Shown here: piece by piece, positions 14,613 to 33,202 of the stretch
Layout of the letters: each line of letters starts with the position of its first letter
How positions within the stretch are numbered: position 1 is the stretch's first letter
Source of the DNA: Pseudomonas sp. p1(2021b)
GTDB taxonomy: Bacteria > Pseudomonadota > Gammaproteobacteria > Pseudomonadales > Pseudomonadaceae
NCBI RefSeq assembly: GCF_020151015.1
Contig: NZ_CP083746.1
Coordinates: 631,001 to 695,000, forward strand
DNA: 64,000 bases
Direction of reading: 5' to 3'
Notes under the pieces: generated by a model
What the model was told of the DNA's origin: nothing
Databases searched by the model: none
What the model saw: the letters and a program-made list of their open reading frames with translations, nothing else
Position numbers and translations under genes: made by a program

Positions 14613-16280
14613 TCAGGGCTTCACCACCATCTTGCGCGCATGGGCCAACGATTCCTTGGTCAGGTCGATGCCTCCCAGCATTCGCGCCACTTCCTCCACC
14701 CGCTCGCGCTTGCCCAGGTTGGCAACTGCCGTGTGGGTGGTGTCGCTGTTGCGCACCTTGTGCACGAACAGGTGGTGGTGCCCTTGCGCGGCGACTTGGG
14801 GCAGGTGGGTGACCGTCAGTACCTGGCCACGCTCGCCCAGGCGGCGCAGCAGTTGGCCAACGATCTCGGCGGTCGGGCCGCCAATGCCCACGTCCACTTC
14901 GTCGAACACCAGGGTCGGGATGCGCGAGGTCTGTGCGGTGATCACCTGGATCGCCAGGCTGATGCGTGACAGTTCGCCGCCCGACGCTACCTTGGCCAGG
15001 CCCTTGAGCGGTTGCCCGGGGTTGGCGCTGACCAGCAGTTCGACCGTTTCAATGCCATGGGGTGACAGTTCGTCGCCCGTGTACGGTGTCAATTCGATAG
15101 AGAAGCGCCCACCGGGCATACCCAGGCGCTGGATTTCCTGCTCGACGGCGGTTGCCAGCTGTTTGGCTGCCTGCTGGCGCAAACCGCTGAGCTCGGTGGC
15201 TTTTTCGCGGTAATGCTGGGCGTAGGCTGCGAGCTCTTCGCCCAGGCGCTCGATCGACTCGTCGCTGGCGTTGAGCCCTTCCAATTCTTCCATCAGGCGT
15301 TGCTGCAGGTGCGGAAGCTCGGTGGGGTGCACGCGGTGTTTGCGTGCCAGGGTATAGATGGTGTCGAGCCGCTCTTCCAGGGCCTGCAGGCGCATGGGGT
15401 CGGCGTCGAAATGATCGAGAAAACGGTTGAGCTCGCCCACTGCTTCCTCGACCTGGATCTGTGCGCTGGCGATCAGGTTGGCCGCTTCACCGAGTGCCTT
15501 GGGTGCATTGGCCACGGCGCTCAGGCGGTTGAGGCTGGCTGTCAGGGCGCTGAGCACATTGCCCGAGTCGCTTTCGCTGCATTGGTCGATGACCTGGCGG
15601 CAGATGCCGAACAAGGCCTCGGCGTTGGTCAGGCTCTTGTGTTCCTGTTCCAGTTGCTCCAGTTCGTTCTCGCCCAGGCCGAGGTTGTCCAGCTCCTCCA
15701 GCTGGTAGCTGAGCAGTTGATGGCGGGCGCGTTGCTCGTCGCCGGAGTTGGACAGGCGCTCCAGCTCCAGACGGGTCTGGCGCCAGCGCTGGGCCGCCAG
15801 CTGTACCTGGCGGGCCAGGTCGATGGCGCCGGCGTATTCGTCCACCAGGCGGCGATGGGTGTCGGCTTTGAGCAGGGACTGGTGCTCGTGCTGGCTGTGG
15901 ATGTCGATCAGCAGTTCACCGAGTGCCTTGAGGTCGCCCAGCGGGCAGGGCGTGCCATTTATATAGCCACGGCTACGGCCCTCGCCGGTGATCACCCTGC
16001 GCAGGATGCACGGGCCGGCGTTGTCCAGGTCGCGTTCGGCGAGCCAGTTGCGGGCCTCCGGGATTTCGTCCAGGTCGAAGGTGGCGAGGATGTCCGCCTT
16101 GTCCGCACCCGGGCGTACCACGCCGCTGTCGGCGCGATCGCCCAGGGCCAGGCCGAGGGCGTCGAGCATGATCGACTTGCCCGCGCCGGTCTCGCCAGTG
16201 ATCACGCTCATGCCGCGGGCAAGCTCGAGATCCAGGTGTTCGACGATGGCGTAGTTGTGAATGGACAGGTGCACCAGCAT
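14613..16280 (-). CDS. recN: DNA repair protein RecN
   Basis: A 555-residue SMC-like ATPase that holds broken DNA ends during recombinational repair. The N-terminal Walker A is GETGAGKSIMLDALGLALG (about 30-48), followed by a coiled coil. The C-terminal half holds the signature SGGELSRISLAIQVI, Walker B LVFDEVDVGIGG and the switch His in TVTHLPQVAAQGHHH. Length matches the family. It is a single-gene unit divergent from the grpE heat-shock operon. I saw no clear LexA box (CTG-N10-CAG) in the gap. Confidence 0.97.
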   Translation of the reverse strand: MLVHLSIHNYAIVEHLDLELARGMSVITGETGAGKSIMLDALGLALGDRADSGVVRPGADKADILATFDLDEIPEARNWLAERDLDNAGPCILRRVITGEGRSRGYINGTPCPLGDLKALGELLIDIHSQHEHQSLLKADTHRRLVDEYAGAIDLARQVQLAAQRWRQTRLELERLSNSGDEQRARHQLLSYQLEELDNLGLGENELEQLEQEHKSLTNAEALFGICRQVIDQCSESDSGNVLSALTASLNRLSAVANAPKALGEAANLIASAQIQVEEAVGELNRFLDHFDADPMRLQALEERLDTIYTLARKHRVHPTELPHLQQRLMEELEGLNASDESIERLGEELAAYAQHYREKATELSGLRQQAAKQLATAVEQEIQRLGMPGGRFSIELTPYTGDELSPHGIETVELLVSANPGQPLKGLAKVASGGELSRISLAIQVITAQTSRIPTLVFDEVDVGIGGPTAEIVGQLLRRLGERGQVLTVTHLPQVAAQGHHHLFVHKVRNSDTTHTAVANLGKRERVEEVARMLGGIDLTKESLAHARKMVVKP

Positions 16281-16385
16281 GGGGCGGCTCCCGGAGGCTT
16301 TTGTCTGTTTATTTATACAGTACTTTTTTCAGGCCTGCCAATCCCCGCAGGGCGAACAGGGTGTGTCATGAAAAGCGACCTCCCC

Positions 16386-16413
16386 CTTGAACCCGGTTTT
16401 TCCGACCCCATAT
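16386..16413 (+). promoter_or_regulatory. Sigma-32 (RpoH) promoter of grpE-dnaK-dnaJ
   Basis: CTTGAAC (16386-16392) and CCCCATAT (16406-16413) separated by 13 bp match the heat-shock consensus CTTGAAA / CCCCATnT. It lies 60 bp upstream of grpE. Confidence 0.82.
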
Positions 16414-16472
16414 AGCCGGCAAGACAAGACGAGCTCGGCTCGCCCACCAAGAAATTGCGGAGGAGAAACCTA

Positions 16473-17027
16473 ATGGCTGACGAACAGCTGGATGAGAAGA
16501 ACCTTAACGCCGAAGAGGCTGGTGCAGAGGATCTCGGTGCCCGCGTCCAAGTGCTCGAGGAGCAGCTGGCCGCCGCCAAGGACCAGTCCCTGCGTACTGC
16601 CGCCGAGCTGCAGAACATCCGCCGTCGCGCCGAACAGGATGTCGAGAAGGCCCACAAGTTCGCTCTTGAGAAGTTCGCTGGCGACCTGCTGCCGGTGGTC
16701 GACAGCCTGGAGCGTGGCCTGGAGCTGTCCAGCGCCGACGACGAGACCATCAAGCCGATGCGCGAAGGCATCGAGCTGACCCTGAAGATGTTCCACGACA
16801 CCCTCAAGCGCTACAACCTCGAGGCGGTCGACCCGCACGGCGAACCCTTCAACGCCGAGCACCACCAGGCCATGGCCATGCAGGAAAGCGCCGAGGTCGA
16901 GCCCAACAGCGTGCTCAAGGTGTTCCAGAAGGGCTACCTGCTCAATGGTCGCCTGCTGCGTCCCGCCATGGTGGTGGTCAGCAAGGCGCCGGCGGCGCCC
17001 CAGCCATCGATCGACGAAAAGGCTTGA
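16473..17027 (+). CDS. grpE: Nucleotide exchange factor GrpE
   Basis: A 184-residue cochaperone that releases ADP from DnaK. The acidic N-terminus ([20 protein letters not shown]) and long coiled coil (to about residue 85, including [41 protein letters not shown]) are followed by the beta-sheet head with [15 protein letters not shown] and [21 protein letters not shown]. The ATG at 16473 has GGAGGAG 8 bases upstream. It is the first gene of the heat-shock operon, under the sigma-32 promoter. Confidence 0.97.
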   Translation: MADEQLDEKNLNAEEAGAEDLGARVQVLEEQLAAAKDQSLRTAAELQNIRRRAEQDVEKAHKFALEKFAGDLLPVVDSLERGLELSSADDETIKPMREGIELTLKMFHDTLKRYNLEAVDPHGEPFNAEHHQAMAMQESAEVEPNSVLKVFQKGYLLNGRLLRPAMVVVSKAPAAPQPSIDEKA

Positions 17028-17128
17028 AATCCTTCCGGGCATCCCCATCTAGGTGTCAAGCATTCAAGTATTACCGCAGTTGGCCAAAGTAGTCGCTGCT
17101 ACCTAATTCAAGTTTCGGGAGAGTAAAC

Positions 17129-19054
<1,926 letters not shown>

Positions 19055-19074
19055 TCCCTGCATGTTGTCGGCCG

Positions 19075-19098
19075 GCTCACCGTCGTTTGTCGGTGAGC
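19075..19098 (+). promoter_or_regulatory. Stem-loop between dnaK and dnaJ
   Basis: GCTCACCG and CGGTGAGC form a perfect 8-bp stem around an 8-base loop, 20 bases after the dnaK stop. No T-run follows, so it is more likely an RNA-processing or attenuating hairpin that lowers dnaJ output than a full terminator. Confidence 0.5.
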
Positions 19099-19244
19099 TG
19101 GTAGGATGTCGCCGCGCGGGGGCTTGCTCCCGCGTTGGCGTATCTGGAATTCGAGAATTTTTACAGCATCTGTCAGCGCCGAGGGGCGGCAGGTGTTGAT
19201 GGCGTGGCGCAGATGCCAGACGCCCAACAAGGTGCAAATGACCT

Positions 19245-21189
<1,945 letters not shown>

Positions 21190-21204
21190 TCGTAATGGGG
21201 TCGC

Positions 21205-21285
21205 TTCGCGGCACAAGGTAGCTCCTACAGGTCTGGCGCCGCTCTCGAAGGCGGTGAGGTGCTTGTAGGGGCTTGTCCCGCGATT
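21205..21285. repeat. Two REP copies after dapB
   Basis: A copy of the CGCGGCACAAGG..GCTCCTACAG class (21205-21231) and a copy of the TTGTAGGGGCTTGTCCCGCG class (21263-21285) lie head-on. They occupy the 5' half of the 316-bp dapB-carA gap. Confidence 0.65.
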
Positions 21286-21380
21286 GCATTTGATCAGGCA
21301 GCACTGTCGCCTGTCGCATTCCCGTGTTTCAGAGACACATACGCGGTAGACCTAAAACGTAATTTTCTGTAAGCTACAGC

Positions 21381-21398
21381 TTTAGTGTGTCCACTAAA
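21381..21398 (+). promoter_or_regulatory. Inverted repeat in carA leader
   Basis: TTTAGTG-TGTC-CACTAAA is a perfect 7-bp inverted repeat about 110-125 bp upstream of carA. It could be a protein site at the promoter or a small RNA hairpin preceding the larger one. Confidence 0.4.
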
Positions 21399-21422
21399 AG
21401 CGCGCAGACAAATTCAGCATAA
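21387..21422 (+). CDS. Possible 11-residue leader peptide of carA
   Basis: GTG TCC ACT AAA AGC GCG CAG ACA AAT TCA GCA TAA would encode MSTKSAQTNSA. Its stop codon touches the base of the terminator-like hairpin at 21421, the geometry of a translation-coupled attenuator. There is no convincing ribosome-binding site and the peptide shows no obvious regulatory codon run, so this is speculative. Confidence 0.2.
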   Translation: MSTKSAQTNSA

Positions 21423-21460
21423 AAGCGGGGTGACGTGTCCATACGTCATTCCGCTTTTTT
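21421..21460 (+). promoter_or_regulatory. Terminator/attenuator hairpin in carA leader
   Basis: AAAAGCGGgGTGACGT pairs with ACGTCAtTCCGCTTTT across GTCCAT, followed by a T-run. It is a Rho-independent terminator structure 45 bp in front of carA with no gene upstream to terminate on this side except distant dapB, so attenuation of carAB is plausible. Confidence 0.6.
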
Positions 21461-21505
21461 GCAACCTGCGATCGCCCTTTCAGGCTTGATTTACGGGAGG
21501 TCTTC

Positions 21506-22642
21506 TTGACTAAGCCAGCCATACTCGCCCTTGCCGATGGCAGCATTTTTCGCGGTGAAGCCATCGGAGCCGACGGTCAAACCGTTGGTGAGGTGGTGTT
21601 CAACACCGCTATGACCGGCTACCAGGAAATCCTTACAGACCCTTCCTATGCCCAGCAAATCGTCACCCTGACTTACCCGCACATCGGCAATACCGGCACC
21701 ACCCCTGAAGACGCTGAGTCCAATCGCGTCTGGTCCGCCGGCCTGGTCATCCGCGACCTGCCGCTGCTGGCCAGCAACTGGCGCAACACCCAGTCGCTGC
21801 CTGAATACCTGAAAGCCAACAACGTCGTGGCCATCGCCGGCATCGACACCCGCCGCCTGACCCGTATCCTGCGCGAAAAAGGCGCTCAGAACGGCTGCAT
21901 CCTGGCCGGTGACGACATCAGCGAAGAAGCCGCCATCGCCGCTGCCCGCGCCTTCCCGGGCCTCAAGGGCATGGACCTGGCCAAGGAAGTGTCCACCAAG
22001 GATCGCTATGAGTGGCGCTCCAGCGTGTGGAACCTGGCAACCGACAGCCACCCGACCCTGGAAGCGGCCGACCTGCCCTACCACGTGGTGGCCTACGACT
22101 ACGGCGTCAAGCTGAACATCCTGCGCATGCTGGTCGCCCGTGGCTGCCGCTTGACCGTGGTGCCGGCCCAGACCCCAGCCAGCGAAGTCCTGGCCCTGAA
22201 CCCTGATGGCGTGTTCCTCTCCAACGGCCCTGGCGACCCCGAGCCGTGCGATTACGCGATCCAGGCGATCAAGGATATCCTCGAGACCGACATCCCGGTC
22301 TTCGGTATCTGCCTGGGCCACCAGCTGTTGGCCCTGGCCTCCGGCGCCAAGACCATGAAAATGGGCCACGGCCACCACGGTGCCAACCACCCGGTCCAGG
22401 ATCTGGACAGTGGCGTGGTCATGATCACCAGCCAGAACCACGGTTTCGCCGTCGACGAAGCCACCCTGCCGGGCAATGTTCGCGCCATCCACAAGTCGCT
22501 GTTCGACGGCACCCTGCAGGGTATCGAGCGTACCGACAAGAGCGCGTTCAGCTTCCAGGGCCACCCTGAAGCGAGCCCAGGCCCGACCGACGTCGCGCCA
22601 CTGTTCGATCGTTTCATCGATGCCATGGCCAAGCGCCGCTGA
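21506..22642 (+). CDS. carA: Carbamoyl-phosphate synthase, small subunit
   Basis: A 378-residue glutaminase subunit supplying ammonia to CarB for carbamoyl phosphate, shared by arginine and pyrimidine synthesis. The N-terminal domain (1 to about 150) begins [19 protein letters not shown]. The class I glutamine amidotransferase domain has Cys269 in [18 protein letters not shown] and the His/Glu of [11 protein letters not shown]. The ATG has GGGAGG upstream. carB follows after 107 bp. Confidence 0.98.
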   Translation: MTKPAILALADGSIFRGEAIGADGQTVGEVVFNTAMTGYQEILTDPSYAQQIVTLTYPHIGNTGTTPEDAESNRVWSAGLVIRDLPLLASNWRNTQSLPEYLKANNVVAIAGIDTRRLTRILREKGAQNGCILAGDDISEEAAIAAARAFPGLKGMDLAKEVSTKDRYEWRSSVWNLATDSHPTLEAADLPYHVVAYDYGVKLNILRMLVARGCRLTVVPAQTPASEVLALNPDGVFLSNGPGDPEPCDYAIQAIKDILETDIPVFGICLGHQLLALASGAKTMKMGHGHHGANHPVQDLDSGVVMITSQNHGFAVDEATLPGNVRAIHKSLFDGTLQGIERTDKSAFSFQGHPEASPGPTDVAPLFDRFIDAMAKRR

Positions 22643-22749
22643 GCATCCTGCATCAAGGCCCCGGGGCGGCTCGCGCCGCGCCCGGAAGCGCCTGACCCAG
22701 ATTGTTCAAGACGGCTTGCCGACTGACCCGCGGATTTGAGTGACAACCC

Positions 22750-25967
<3,218 letters not shown>

Positions 25968-25971
<4 letters not shown>

Positions 25972-26450
25972 GCATTACCAAGTACCCGATGACCGTCCAG
26001 GGCGCTCGCGCCCTGGAAGAGGAGCTGCTCTTCTTGAGCAAGACCGAGCGCCCGCGCCTGAGCCAGGCGATTGGCGAGGCGCGTGAGCTGGGTGACCTGA
26101 AGGAAAACGCCGAATACCATGCCGCCCGCGAGGAGCAGGGCATGGTCGAGGCGCGTATCCGTGACATCGAGGGTCGCCTGCAGAACTCGGTGGTGATCGA
26201 TGTCACCACCATTGCGCACACCGGCAAGGTGATCTTCGGGACCACCGTGGACCTTGAGAATACCGAGACCGGCGATCAGGTGACCTACCAGATCGTGGGT
26301 GAGGACGAGGCGGACGTAAAGAAAGGCAAGCTCTCGAACAGTGCGCCGATCGCCCGGGCCATCATCGGCAAGGAAGAAGGTGACACCGTTGTCGTCAAGA
26401 CACCAAACGGCACGGTCGAGTACGAGATTGTCGAAGTCAAGCACATCTGA
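25968..26450 (+). CDS. greA: Transcript cleavage factor GreA
   Basis: A 160-residue factor that enters the RNA polymerase secondary channel and stimulates cleavage of backtracked transcripts. The N-terminal coiled coil (about 10-75) carries the conserved acidic tip and the [19 protein letters not shown] stretch. The C-terminal FKBP-like domain has [19 protein letters not shown] and [14 protein letters not shown]-type sequence. The ATG overlaps the carB TGA, so it is translated from the carAB message. Confidence 0.97.
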
Positions 26451-26868
26451 CCGGCATCCGCGGGCGCCATCCCTCGAAGGGATCCTCTGGCAGCTGGCCC
26501 AGGTCTTCTGGGTCGGCGGCCTATGGGTATTTCATGTAGGCTTGGTGCCGGCGCTCAAGGTGACCGGCCTTGCGCCATTGCTCGTGCAGGACGTGGCTGC
26601 GCAGATCGACCGCTGGTTGATCGGCGTCGCGTTGCTCGGCCTGATGACCCAGCTGGCGGTATTGGCGAGGGTGGATGGCCTTTCAGCCTGGTGGCGACAG
26701 TTCCGCGGCCAGATGCTATTGCTCGGCTTCGGTGCCTGCATCGGCTACTACACGCTGCGCTACGGGATCTCCGTGGGCGAGCGGTGGCAAATGTTCTGTT
26801 TCCTGGTGCTGGGCTTTTCCGGCATCGTGTTGGTGGCTCAACCGGTCCCGGTCAGGCCGCGCCGGTGA
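26428..26868 (+). CDS. Small DUF4149-like inner-membrane protein, start uncertain
   Basis: A polytopic protein with about four hydrophobic helices: [53 protein letters not shown] and [18 protein letters not shown]. The GGLW..H..LVPAL pattern resembles DUF4149/TMEM205-type proteins. The frame is open from inside greA and there is no ATG between the greA end and the first helix. The likeliest start is the TTG at 26428 ([14 protein letters not shown], 146 residues, overlapping greA by 23 bp), with GTG at 26341 or 26380 as alternatives. The function is unknown. Confidence 0.65.
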   Translation: MSKSSTSDRHPRAPSLEGILWQLAQVFWVGGLWVFHVGLVPALKVTGLAPLLVQDVAAQIDRWLIGVALLGLMTQLAVLARVDGLSAWWRQFRGQMLLLGFGACIGYYTLRYGISVGERWQMFCFLVLGFSGIVLVAQPVPVRPRR

Positions 26869-26881
26869 ATGGCGTGGCATT

Positions 26882-27007
26882 GCGGGGCCGCTTTGCGGCC
26901 CTTTCGCGGCACAAGGCTGCTCCTGCAGGAATTGCATTGCGCCAAAGGTCGGTGCGCCCCCTGTAGGAGCGGCCTTGTGCCGCGATGGGCTGCGCAGCAG
27001 CCCTTTG
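26882..27007. repeat. REP pair between the membrane gene and yhbY
   Basis: CTTTCGCGGCACAAGGCTGC (26900-26930 in full) faces CTGTAGGAGCGGCCTTGTGC (26961-26986), each with an adjoining short palindrome (GGGGCCGC-TTT-GCGGCC; GGGCTGC-GCA-GCAGCCC). They fill a convergent gap. Confidence 0.75.
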
Positions 27008-27009
27008 CC

Positions 27010-27318
27010 TTACTTGTAGCGGTGGATATTGGACAACTGCTTGTTCGGCTGCGGGTTCTTGCGGTAGATCAGCGCCTTCTTGCCGATGGTCTGCACCAGC
27101 TCGGCACGGCCGGCCTTGCACAGTTCTGCAATGGCGGCGGCACGCTCTTCGCGGTCTTCCGAGCGGATCTCGACCTTGATCAGTTCGTGATCGGTCAGGG
27201 CGCGCTCCAGTTCGGCGACCACGCCTTCGTTCAAACCATTGCCCGCGACGATCAGGACCGGCTTCAGGTCGTGACCAATCGATTTGTATTGTTTCTTCTG
27301 CTCGTTATTGAGCGGCAT
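27010..27318 (-). CDS. yhbY: RNA-binding protein YhbY (CRM domain)
   Basis: A 102-residue single CRM-domain protein associated with pre-50S ribosomal particles in E. coli. Conserved features are LNNEQKKQYKSIGHDLKPVLIVAGNGL and the later GKKALIYRKNP, similar to the GxxG loop and strand of CRM domains. The start at 27318 (MPLNNEQKK) is preferred to an upstream ATG at 27393, which only adds unconserved sequence. It is divergent from rlmE, the usual neighbour. Confidence 0.93.
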   Translation of the reverse strand: MPLNNEQKKQYKSIGHDLKPVLIVAGNGLNEGVVAELERALTDHELIKVEIRSEDREERAAAIAELCKAGRAELVQTIGKKALIYRKNPQPNKQLSNIHRYK

Positions 27319-27420
27319 AATCTGACCCTTTTCGTCTGATTCTGTAAAATTGGTGGCCATTTTACCCGAGGGCCACTGGCTCCGCCCAGTCAATCACGAC
27401 GCATATCATCGAGGTGCCCT

Positions 27421-28047
27421 GTGGCGCAACGTTCCAAGAGCAGCCATAACTGGCTGAGAGAGCATTTCAACGATCCTTTCGTCAAGCAGGCGCAAAAGGA
27501 TGGCTACCGCTCGCGCGCGAGCTACAAACTGCTGGAGATCCAGGAAAAGGACAAATTGATCCGCCCTGGCATGAGCGTGATCGACCTGGGCGCGGCCCCG
27601 GGAGGCTGGTCACAGGTGACCAGTCGTCTGATCGGCGGGCAAGGGCGTCTGATCGCTTCGGACATCCTGGAAATGGACTCGATCCCCGACGTTACCTTCA
27701 TCCAGGGCGATTTTACCCAGGATGAAGTGCTCCAGCGCATCCTCGAGGCGGTGGGTGATTCGCACGTGGACCTTGTGATTTCCGACATGGCCCCCAATAT
27801 GAGTGGTACGCCCGCCGTGGACATGCCACGCGCCATGTTCCTCTGTGAGCTGGCCCTGGATCTCGCGACCCGCGTATTGCGCCCTGGTGGGGACTTCCTG
27901 ATCAAGATCTTCCAGGGTGAGGGTTTCGACCAGTACCTCAAGGATGTACGCAGCAAGTTCGACAAGGTGCAAATGCGCAAGCCTTCGTCTTCCCGGGATC
28001 GCTCCCGCGAACAGTACCTGTTGGGCCGCGGCTTCAAAGGGGCGTGA
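27421..28047 (+). CDS. rlmE: 23S rRNA 2'-O-methyltransferase (U2552)
   Basis: A 208-residue SAM-dependent enzyme (FtsJ/RrmJ) that methylates U2552 of 23S rRNA in the A loop during late 50S assembly. The start is GTG ([15 protein letters not shown]). The SAM motif is [13 protein letters not shown]. The catalytic K-D-K residues appear in [18 protein letters not shown] and [11 protein letters not shown]. It precedes ftsH, as in most gammaproteobacteria. Confidence 0.97.
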   Translation: MAQRSKSSHNWLREHFNDPFVKQAQKDGYRSRASYKLLEIQEKDKLIRPGMSVIDLGAAPGGWSQVTSRLIGGQGRLIASDILEMDSIPDVTFIQGDFTQDEVLQRILEAVGDSHVDLVISDMAPNMSGTPAVDMPRAMFLCELALDLATRVLRPGGDFLIKIFQGEGFDQYLKDVRSKFDKVQMRKPSSSRDRSREQYLLGRGFKGA

Positions 28048-28242
28048 GTGACGTTTTGCGGGGCCTCCGATAGTTATTTCCAATCGGCGGTTCCGTCCAG
28101 GATCGTCCGAACTTCGTGTAGTCTAGCTTTCACAAAGGGTTACAGACGGCGCCTGCGGATGCGTAGGTAATGTAGTAAGTTAGGGCGGTGAATATCATGC
28201 GAGGCACGGCAGCGTCGTGCGCTGGCCTCAGAGGGTAGCTAA

Positions 28243-30159
<1,917 letters not shown>

Positions 30160-30167
30160 GGGCACCT

Positions 30168-31019
30168 ATGACCTCACAGCAGTACCCGACCCGGTTGCCT
30201 TGCGGCAACCGGGTTCTTGATTTGTCCCGTACCCATGTCATGGGTATCCTCAATGTCACCCCCGATTCCTTCTCCGACGGCGGGCGCTTCAGTCAGCGTG
30301 ACGAGGCCTTGCGCCACGCCGAGGCGATGGTGGCGGCCGGCGCGACCCTGATCGATATCGGTGGCGAGTCCACCCGCCCTGGGGCGCGGGCGGTTTCGCC
30401 CACCGAGGAGCTGGAGCGCGTGGCGCCCATGGTCGAGGCGATCAACAGCCGCCTTGACGTGATCATCTCGGTCGACACGTCTACGCCAGCCGTCATGCGC
30501 GAGTCGGCCCGCCTGGGCGCAGGCCTGATCAACGATGTGCGCGCCCTGGAGCGCGACGGCGCGCTGGATGCAGCCGCGGCCACCGGCTTGCCGGTGTGTC
30601 TCATGCACATGCGTGGCGAGCCCGGCAACATGCAGGACAATCCACATTACGACGATGTGTCCGTGGATGTGACGCGCTATCTTGAAGAGCGGATGGCGGC
30701 ATGCGCAGCCGCCGGGATCGACGCCGAACGGATCATCCTCGATCCGGGCTTCGGTTTCGCCAAGACGCTCGAGCATAACCTGAGCCTGTTCAAACACATG
30801 GAAGTGCTCTACCGCCTGGGGCGCCCGTTGCTGGTCGGGGTCTCGCGCAAGAGCATGATCGGCCTGACGCTGGATCGTCCTGTCGGTGAGCGGCTTTACG
30901 GCAGCCTGGCGCTGGCCGCGCTGGCCATGACCAAGGGTGCGAGCATCCTGCGCGTGCACGACGTGGCCGAAACCGTCGACGTGGTACGCATGATTGCCGC
31001 GGTGCAGAACGCCGAATAA
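30168..31019 (+). CDS. folP: Dihydropteroate synthase
   Basis: A 283-residue TIM-barrel enzyme joining p-aminobenzoate to dihydropterin pyrophosphate, the sulfonamide target in folate synthesis; FolK, encoded at 54251, supplies the pterin substrate. Signatures: [53 protein letters not shown] and [10 protein letters not shown]. The length is normal. It is in the ftsH-folP-glmM-tpiA-secG run and overlaps neither neighbour (16 bp to glmM). Confidence 0.97.
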   Translation: MTSQQYPTRLPCGNRVLDLSRTHVMGILNVTPDSFSDGGRFSQRDEALRHAEAMVAAGATLIDIGGESTRPGARAVSPTEELERVAPMVEAINSRLDVIISVDTSTPAVMRESARLGAGLINDVRALERDGALDAAAATGLPVCLMHMRGEPGNMQDNPHYDDVSVDVTRYLEERMAACAAAGIDAERIILDPGFGFAKTLEHNLSLFKHMEVLYRLGRPLLVGVSRKSMIGLTLDRPVGERLYGSLALAALAMTKGASILRVHDVAETVDVVRMIAAVQNAE

Positions 31020-31035
31020 GAACATTGGAGTCCCT

Positions 31036-32376
31036 ATGAGCAGAAAATACTTTGGTACCGACGGCATCCGTGGCCGCGTCGGCGAATACCCGATCACTCC
31101 CGACTTCATGCTGAAGCTGGGTTGGGCGGCGGGCATGGCCTTCCGCAAGCAAGGCAATTGCCGCGTGCTGGTGGGCAAGGACACGCGCATCTCCGGCTAC
31201 ATGTTCGAGTCCGCTCTCGAGGCCGGCCTGTCCGCGGCTGGTGCCGACGTGTTGCTGCTGGGGCCGATGCCGACGCCGGCGATCGCCTACCTGACGCGTA
31301 CCTTCCACGCCGAAGCCGGTATCGTCATCAGCGCTTCGCACAACCCGCACGATGACAACGGCATCAAGTTCTTCTCCGGCCAGGGCACCAAGCTGCCCGA
31401 CGAAGTCGAGCTGATGATCGAGGAGCTGCTCGACCAGCCCATGACCGTGGTCGAGTCGAGCAAGCTGGGCAAGGTGTCGCGCATCAACGACGCGGCCGGC
31501 CGCTACATCGAATTCTGCAAGAGCAGCGTGCCGAGCAGTACCAGCTTCGATGGGCTCAAGCTGGTGGTCGACTGCGCCCATGGCGCGACCTACAAGGTGG
31601 CGCCAAGCGTCTTCCGTGAGCTGGGGGCGGAGGTCACCGTGCTGCACGCCCAGCCTGATGGCCTGAACATTAATGAAAACTGCGGCTCGACCCATATCGA
31701 ATCGCTGCAGGCTGCCGTACTGGTGGGGCATGCCGACCTGGGCATCGCCTTTGACGGTGATGGTGATCGGGTGCTGATGGTCGACCATACCGGCGCCATC
31801 GTCGATGGTGACGAGCTGCTGTTCATCATTGCCCGCGACCTCAAGGACCGTGGCAAGCTGCAAGGCGGCGTGGTGGGCACCCTGATGAGCAACCTGGGCC
31901 TGGAGCTCGCGCTCAAGGACCTCGATATTCCGTTCGCTCGGGCCAAGGTTGGCGACCGTTACGTGATGGCCGAACTGCTTGAGCGTGACTGGCAGCTCGG
32001 TGGCGAGAACTCTGGGCATGTGGTGTGCGGCAACCACACCACCACCGGCGATGCGATCATCGCGGCGCTTCAGGTGCTGATGGCGCTCAAGCGCCGGGGC
32101 GAGACCCTGGCCCAGGCGCGCCAAGGGCTGCGCAAGTGCCCGCAGGTATTGATCAACGTGCGCTTCGGTGCAAGCAAGGTCGACCCGCTGGAAAACCCCG
32201 CCGTGCAGGAGGCCAGTGCCAAGGTCACCGAGGCCATGGCCGGTCGCGGCCGGGTGCTGCTGCGCAAGTCTGGCACCGAGCCTTTGGTTCGGGTGATGGT
32301 CGAAGGCGACGACGAAAACCAGGTCCGTGGCCATGCCGAGGCATTGGCCAAGCTGGTTGGCGAAGTTTGTGCCTGA
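31036..32376 (+). CDS. glmM: Phosphoglucosamine mutase
   Basis: A 446-residue alpha-D-phosphohexomutase converting glucosamine-6-P to glucosamine-1-P for UDP-GlcNAc, peptidoglycan and LPS. The catalytic phosphoserine is Ser101 in [13 protein letters not shown]; the Mg site is [11 protein letters not shown]; sugar-binding [10 protein letters not shown] and phosphate-binding [14 protein letters not shown] follow. The start at 31036 ([13 protein letters not shown]) has GGAG upstream. It lies between folP and tpiA. Confidence 0.97.
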   Translation: MSRKYFGTDGIRGRVGEYPITPDFMLKLGWAAGMAFRKQGNCRVLVGKDTRISGYMFESALEAGLSAAGADVLLLGPMPTPAIAYLTRTFHAEAGIVISASHNPHDDNGIKFFSGQGTKLPDEVELMIEELLDQPMTVVESSKLGKVSRINDAAGRYIEFCKSSVPSSTSFDGLKLVVDCAHGATYKVAPSVFRELGAEVTVLHAQPDGLNINENCGSTHIESLQAAVLVGHADLGIAFDGDGDRVLMVDHTGAIVDGDELLFIIARDLKDRGKLQGGVVGTLMSNLGLELALKDLDIPFARAKVGDRYVMAELLERDWQLGGENSGHVVCGNHTTTGDAIIAALQVLMALKRRGETLAQARQGLRKCPQVLINVRFGASKVDPLENPAVQEASAKVTEAMAGRGRVLLRKSGTEPLVRVMVEGDDENQVRGHAEALAKLVGEVCA

Positions 32377-32442
32377 AAGACGCTTGCCAGCACAGTTCGG
32401 GTTGGGTAAGATCTGCGCCCACTTTGACCGACGAGGTAAAGC

Positions 32443-33198
32443 ATGCGTCGCCCCATGGTAGCTGGTAACTGGAAGATGCACGGTACCCGCGCCAGCGTCG
32501 CTGAGCTGACCGAGGGCTTGAGCAATCTGGCCCTACCGAGCGGTGTGGAAGTCGCGGTGTTTCCACCGGCGCTGTTCATCAATCAGGTAATTGATGGGCT
32601 GCAAGGGAAGGGGATCATCGTCGGAGCCCAGAATTCTGCTGTACAGCCCGAGCAGGGCGCGCTGACCGGGGAAATCTCACCGGTTCAGTTAGCTGAGGTG
32701 GGCTGCAAGCTTGTGTTGATCGGGCATTCGGAGCGTCGCCAAGTCATTGGCGAGAATGACGAAGTGCTCAACCGCAAGTTCGCAGCTGCCCAGGCAAGTG
32801 GTTTGAAGCCGGTGCTCTGCGTAGGGGAAACCCTCGAGGAGCGCGAGGCAGGCAAGACGCTCGAAGTCGTCGGGCGTCAACTGAGCAGTATCATCGACGC
32901 GTTCGGTGTTGCCGCTTTTGCCGATGCGGTAATCGCCTATGAGCCTGTTTGGGCCATCGGCACAGGTCTGACGGCCTCGCCCCAGCAAGCCCAGGATGTG
33001 CATGCAGCCATTCGGGCGCAGTTGGCGGCGCTGGACGCTGAAGTTGCCCAGAACGTGCAGCTTCTCTACGGCGGCAGCGTGAAGGCGGCCAATGCGGCCG
33101 AACTGTTCGGCATGCCGGATATCGATGGGGGGCTCATTGGTGGAGCGTCCCTGAACGCAGACGAATTCGGTGCAATTTGTCGCGCCGCAGGAAACTGA
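32443..33198 (+). CDS. tpiA: Triosephosphate isomerase
   Basis: A 251-residue TIM barrel interconverting dihydroxyacetone phosphate and glyceraldehyde-3-P. Active-site residues seen: N and K in AGNWKMHG, His in LIGHSERR, Glu167 in [11 protein letters not shown], and phosphate loop [12 protein letters not shown] and GGASL. The length is standard. secG begins 4 bp after its stop codon. Confidence 0.98.
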   Translation: MRRPMVAGNWKMHGTRASVAELTEGLSNLALPSGVEVAVFPPALFINQVIDGLQGKGIIVGAQNSAVQPEQGALTGEISPVQLAEVGCKLVLIGHSERRQVIGENDEVLNRKFAAAQASGLKPVLCVGETLEEREAGKTLEVVGRQLSSIIDAFGVAAFADAVIAYEPVWAIGTGLTASPQQAQDVHAAIRAQLAALDAEVAQNVQLLYGGSVKAANAAELFGMPDIDGGLIGGASLNADEFGAICRAAGN

Positions 33199-33202
33199 AC
33201 AA

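Noticed and set aside
16281-16472. LexA box for recN or CIRCE element for grpE
   Set aside because: No CTG-N10-CAG or TTAGCACTC-N9-GAGTGCTAA sequence was convincing by eye.
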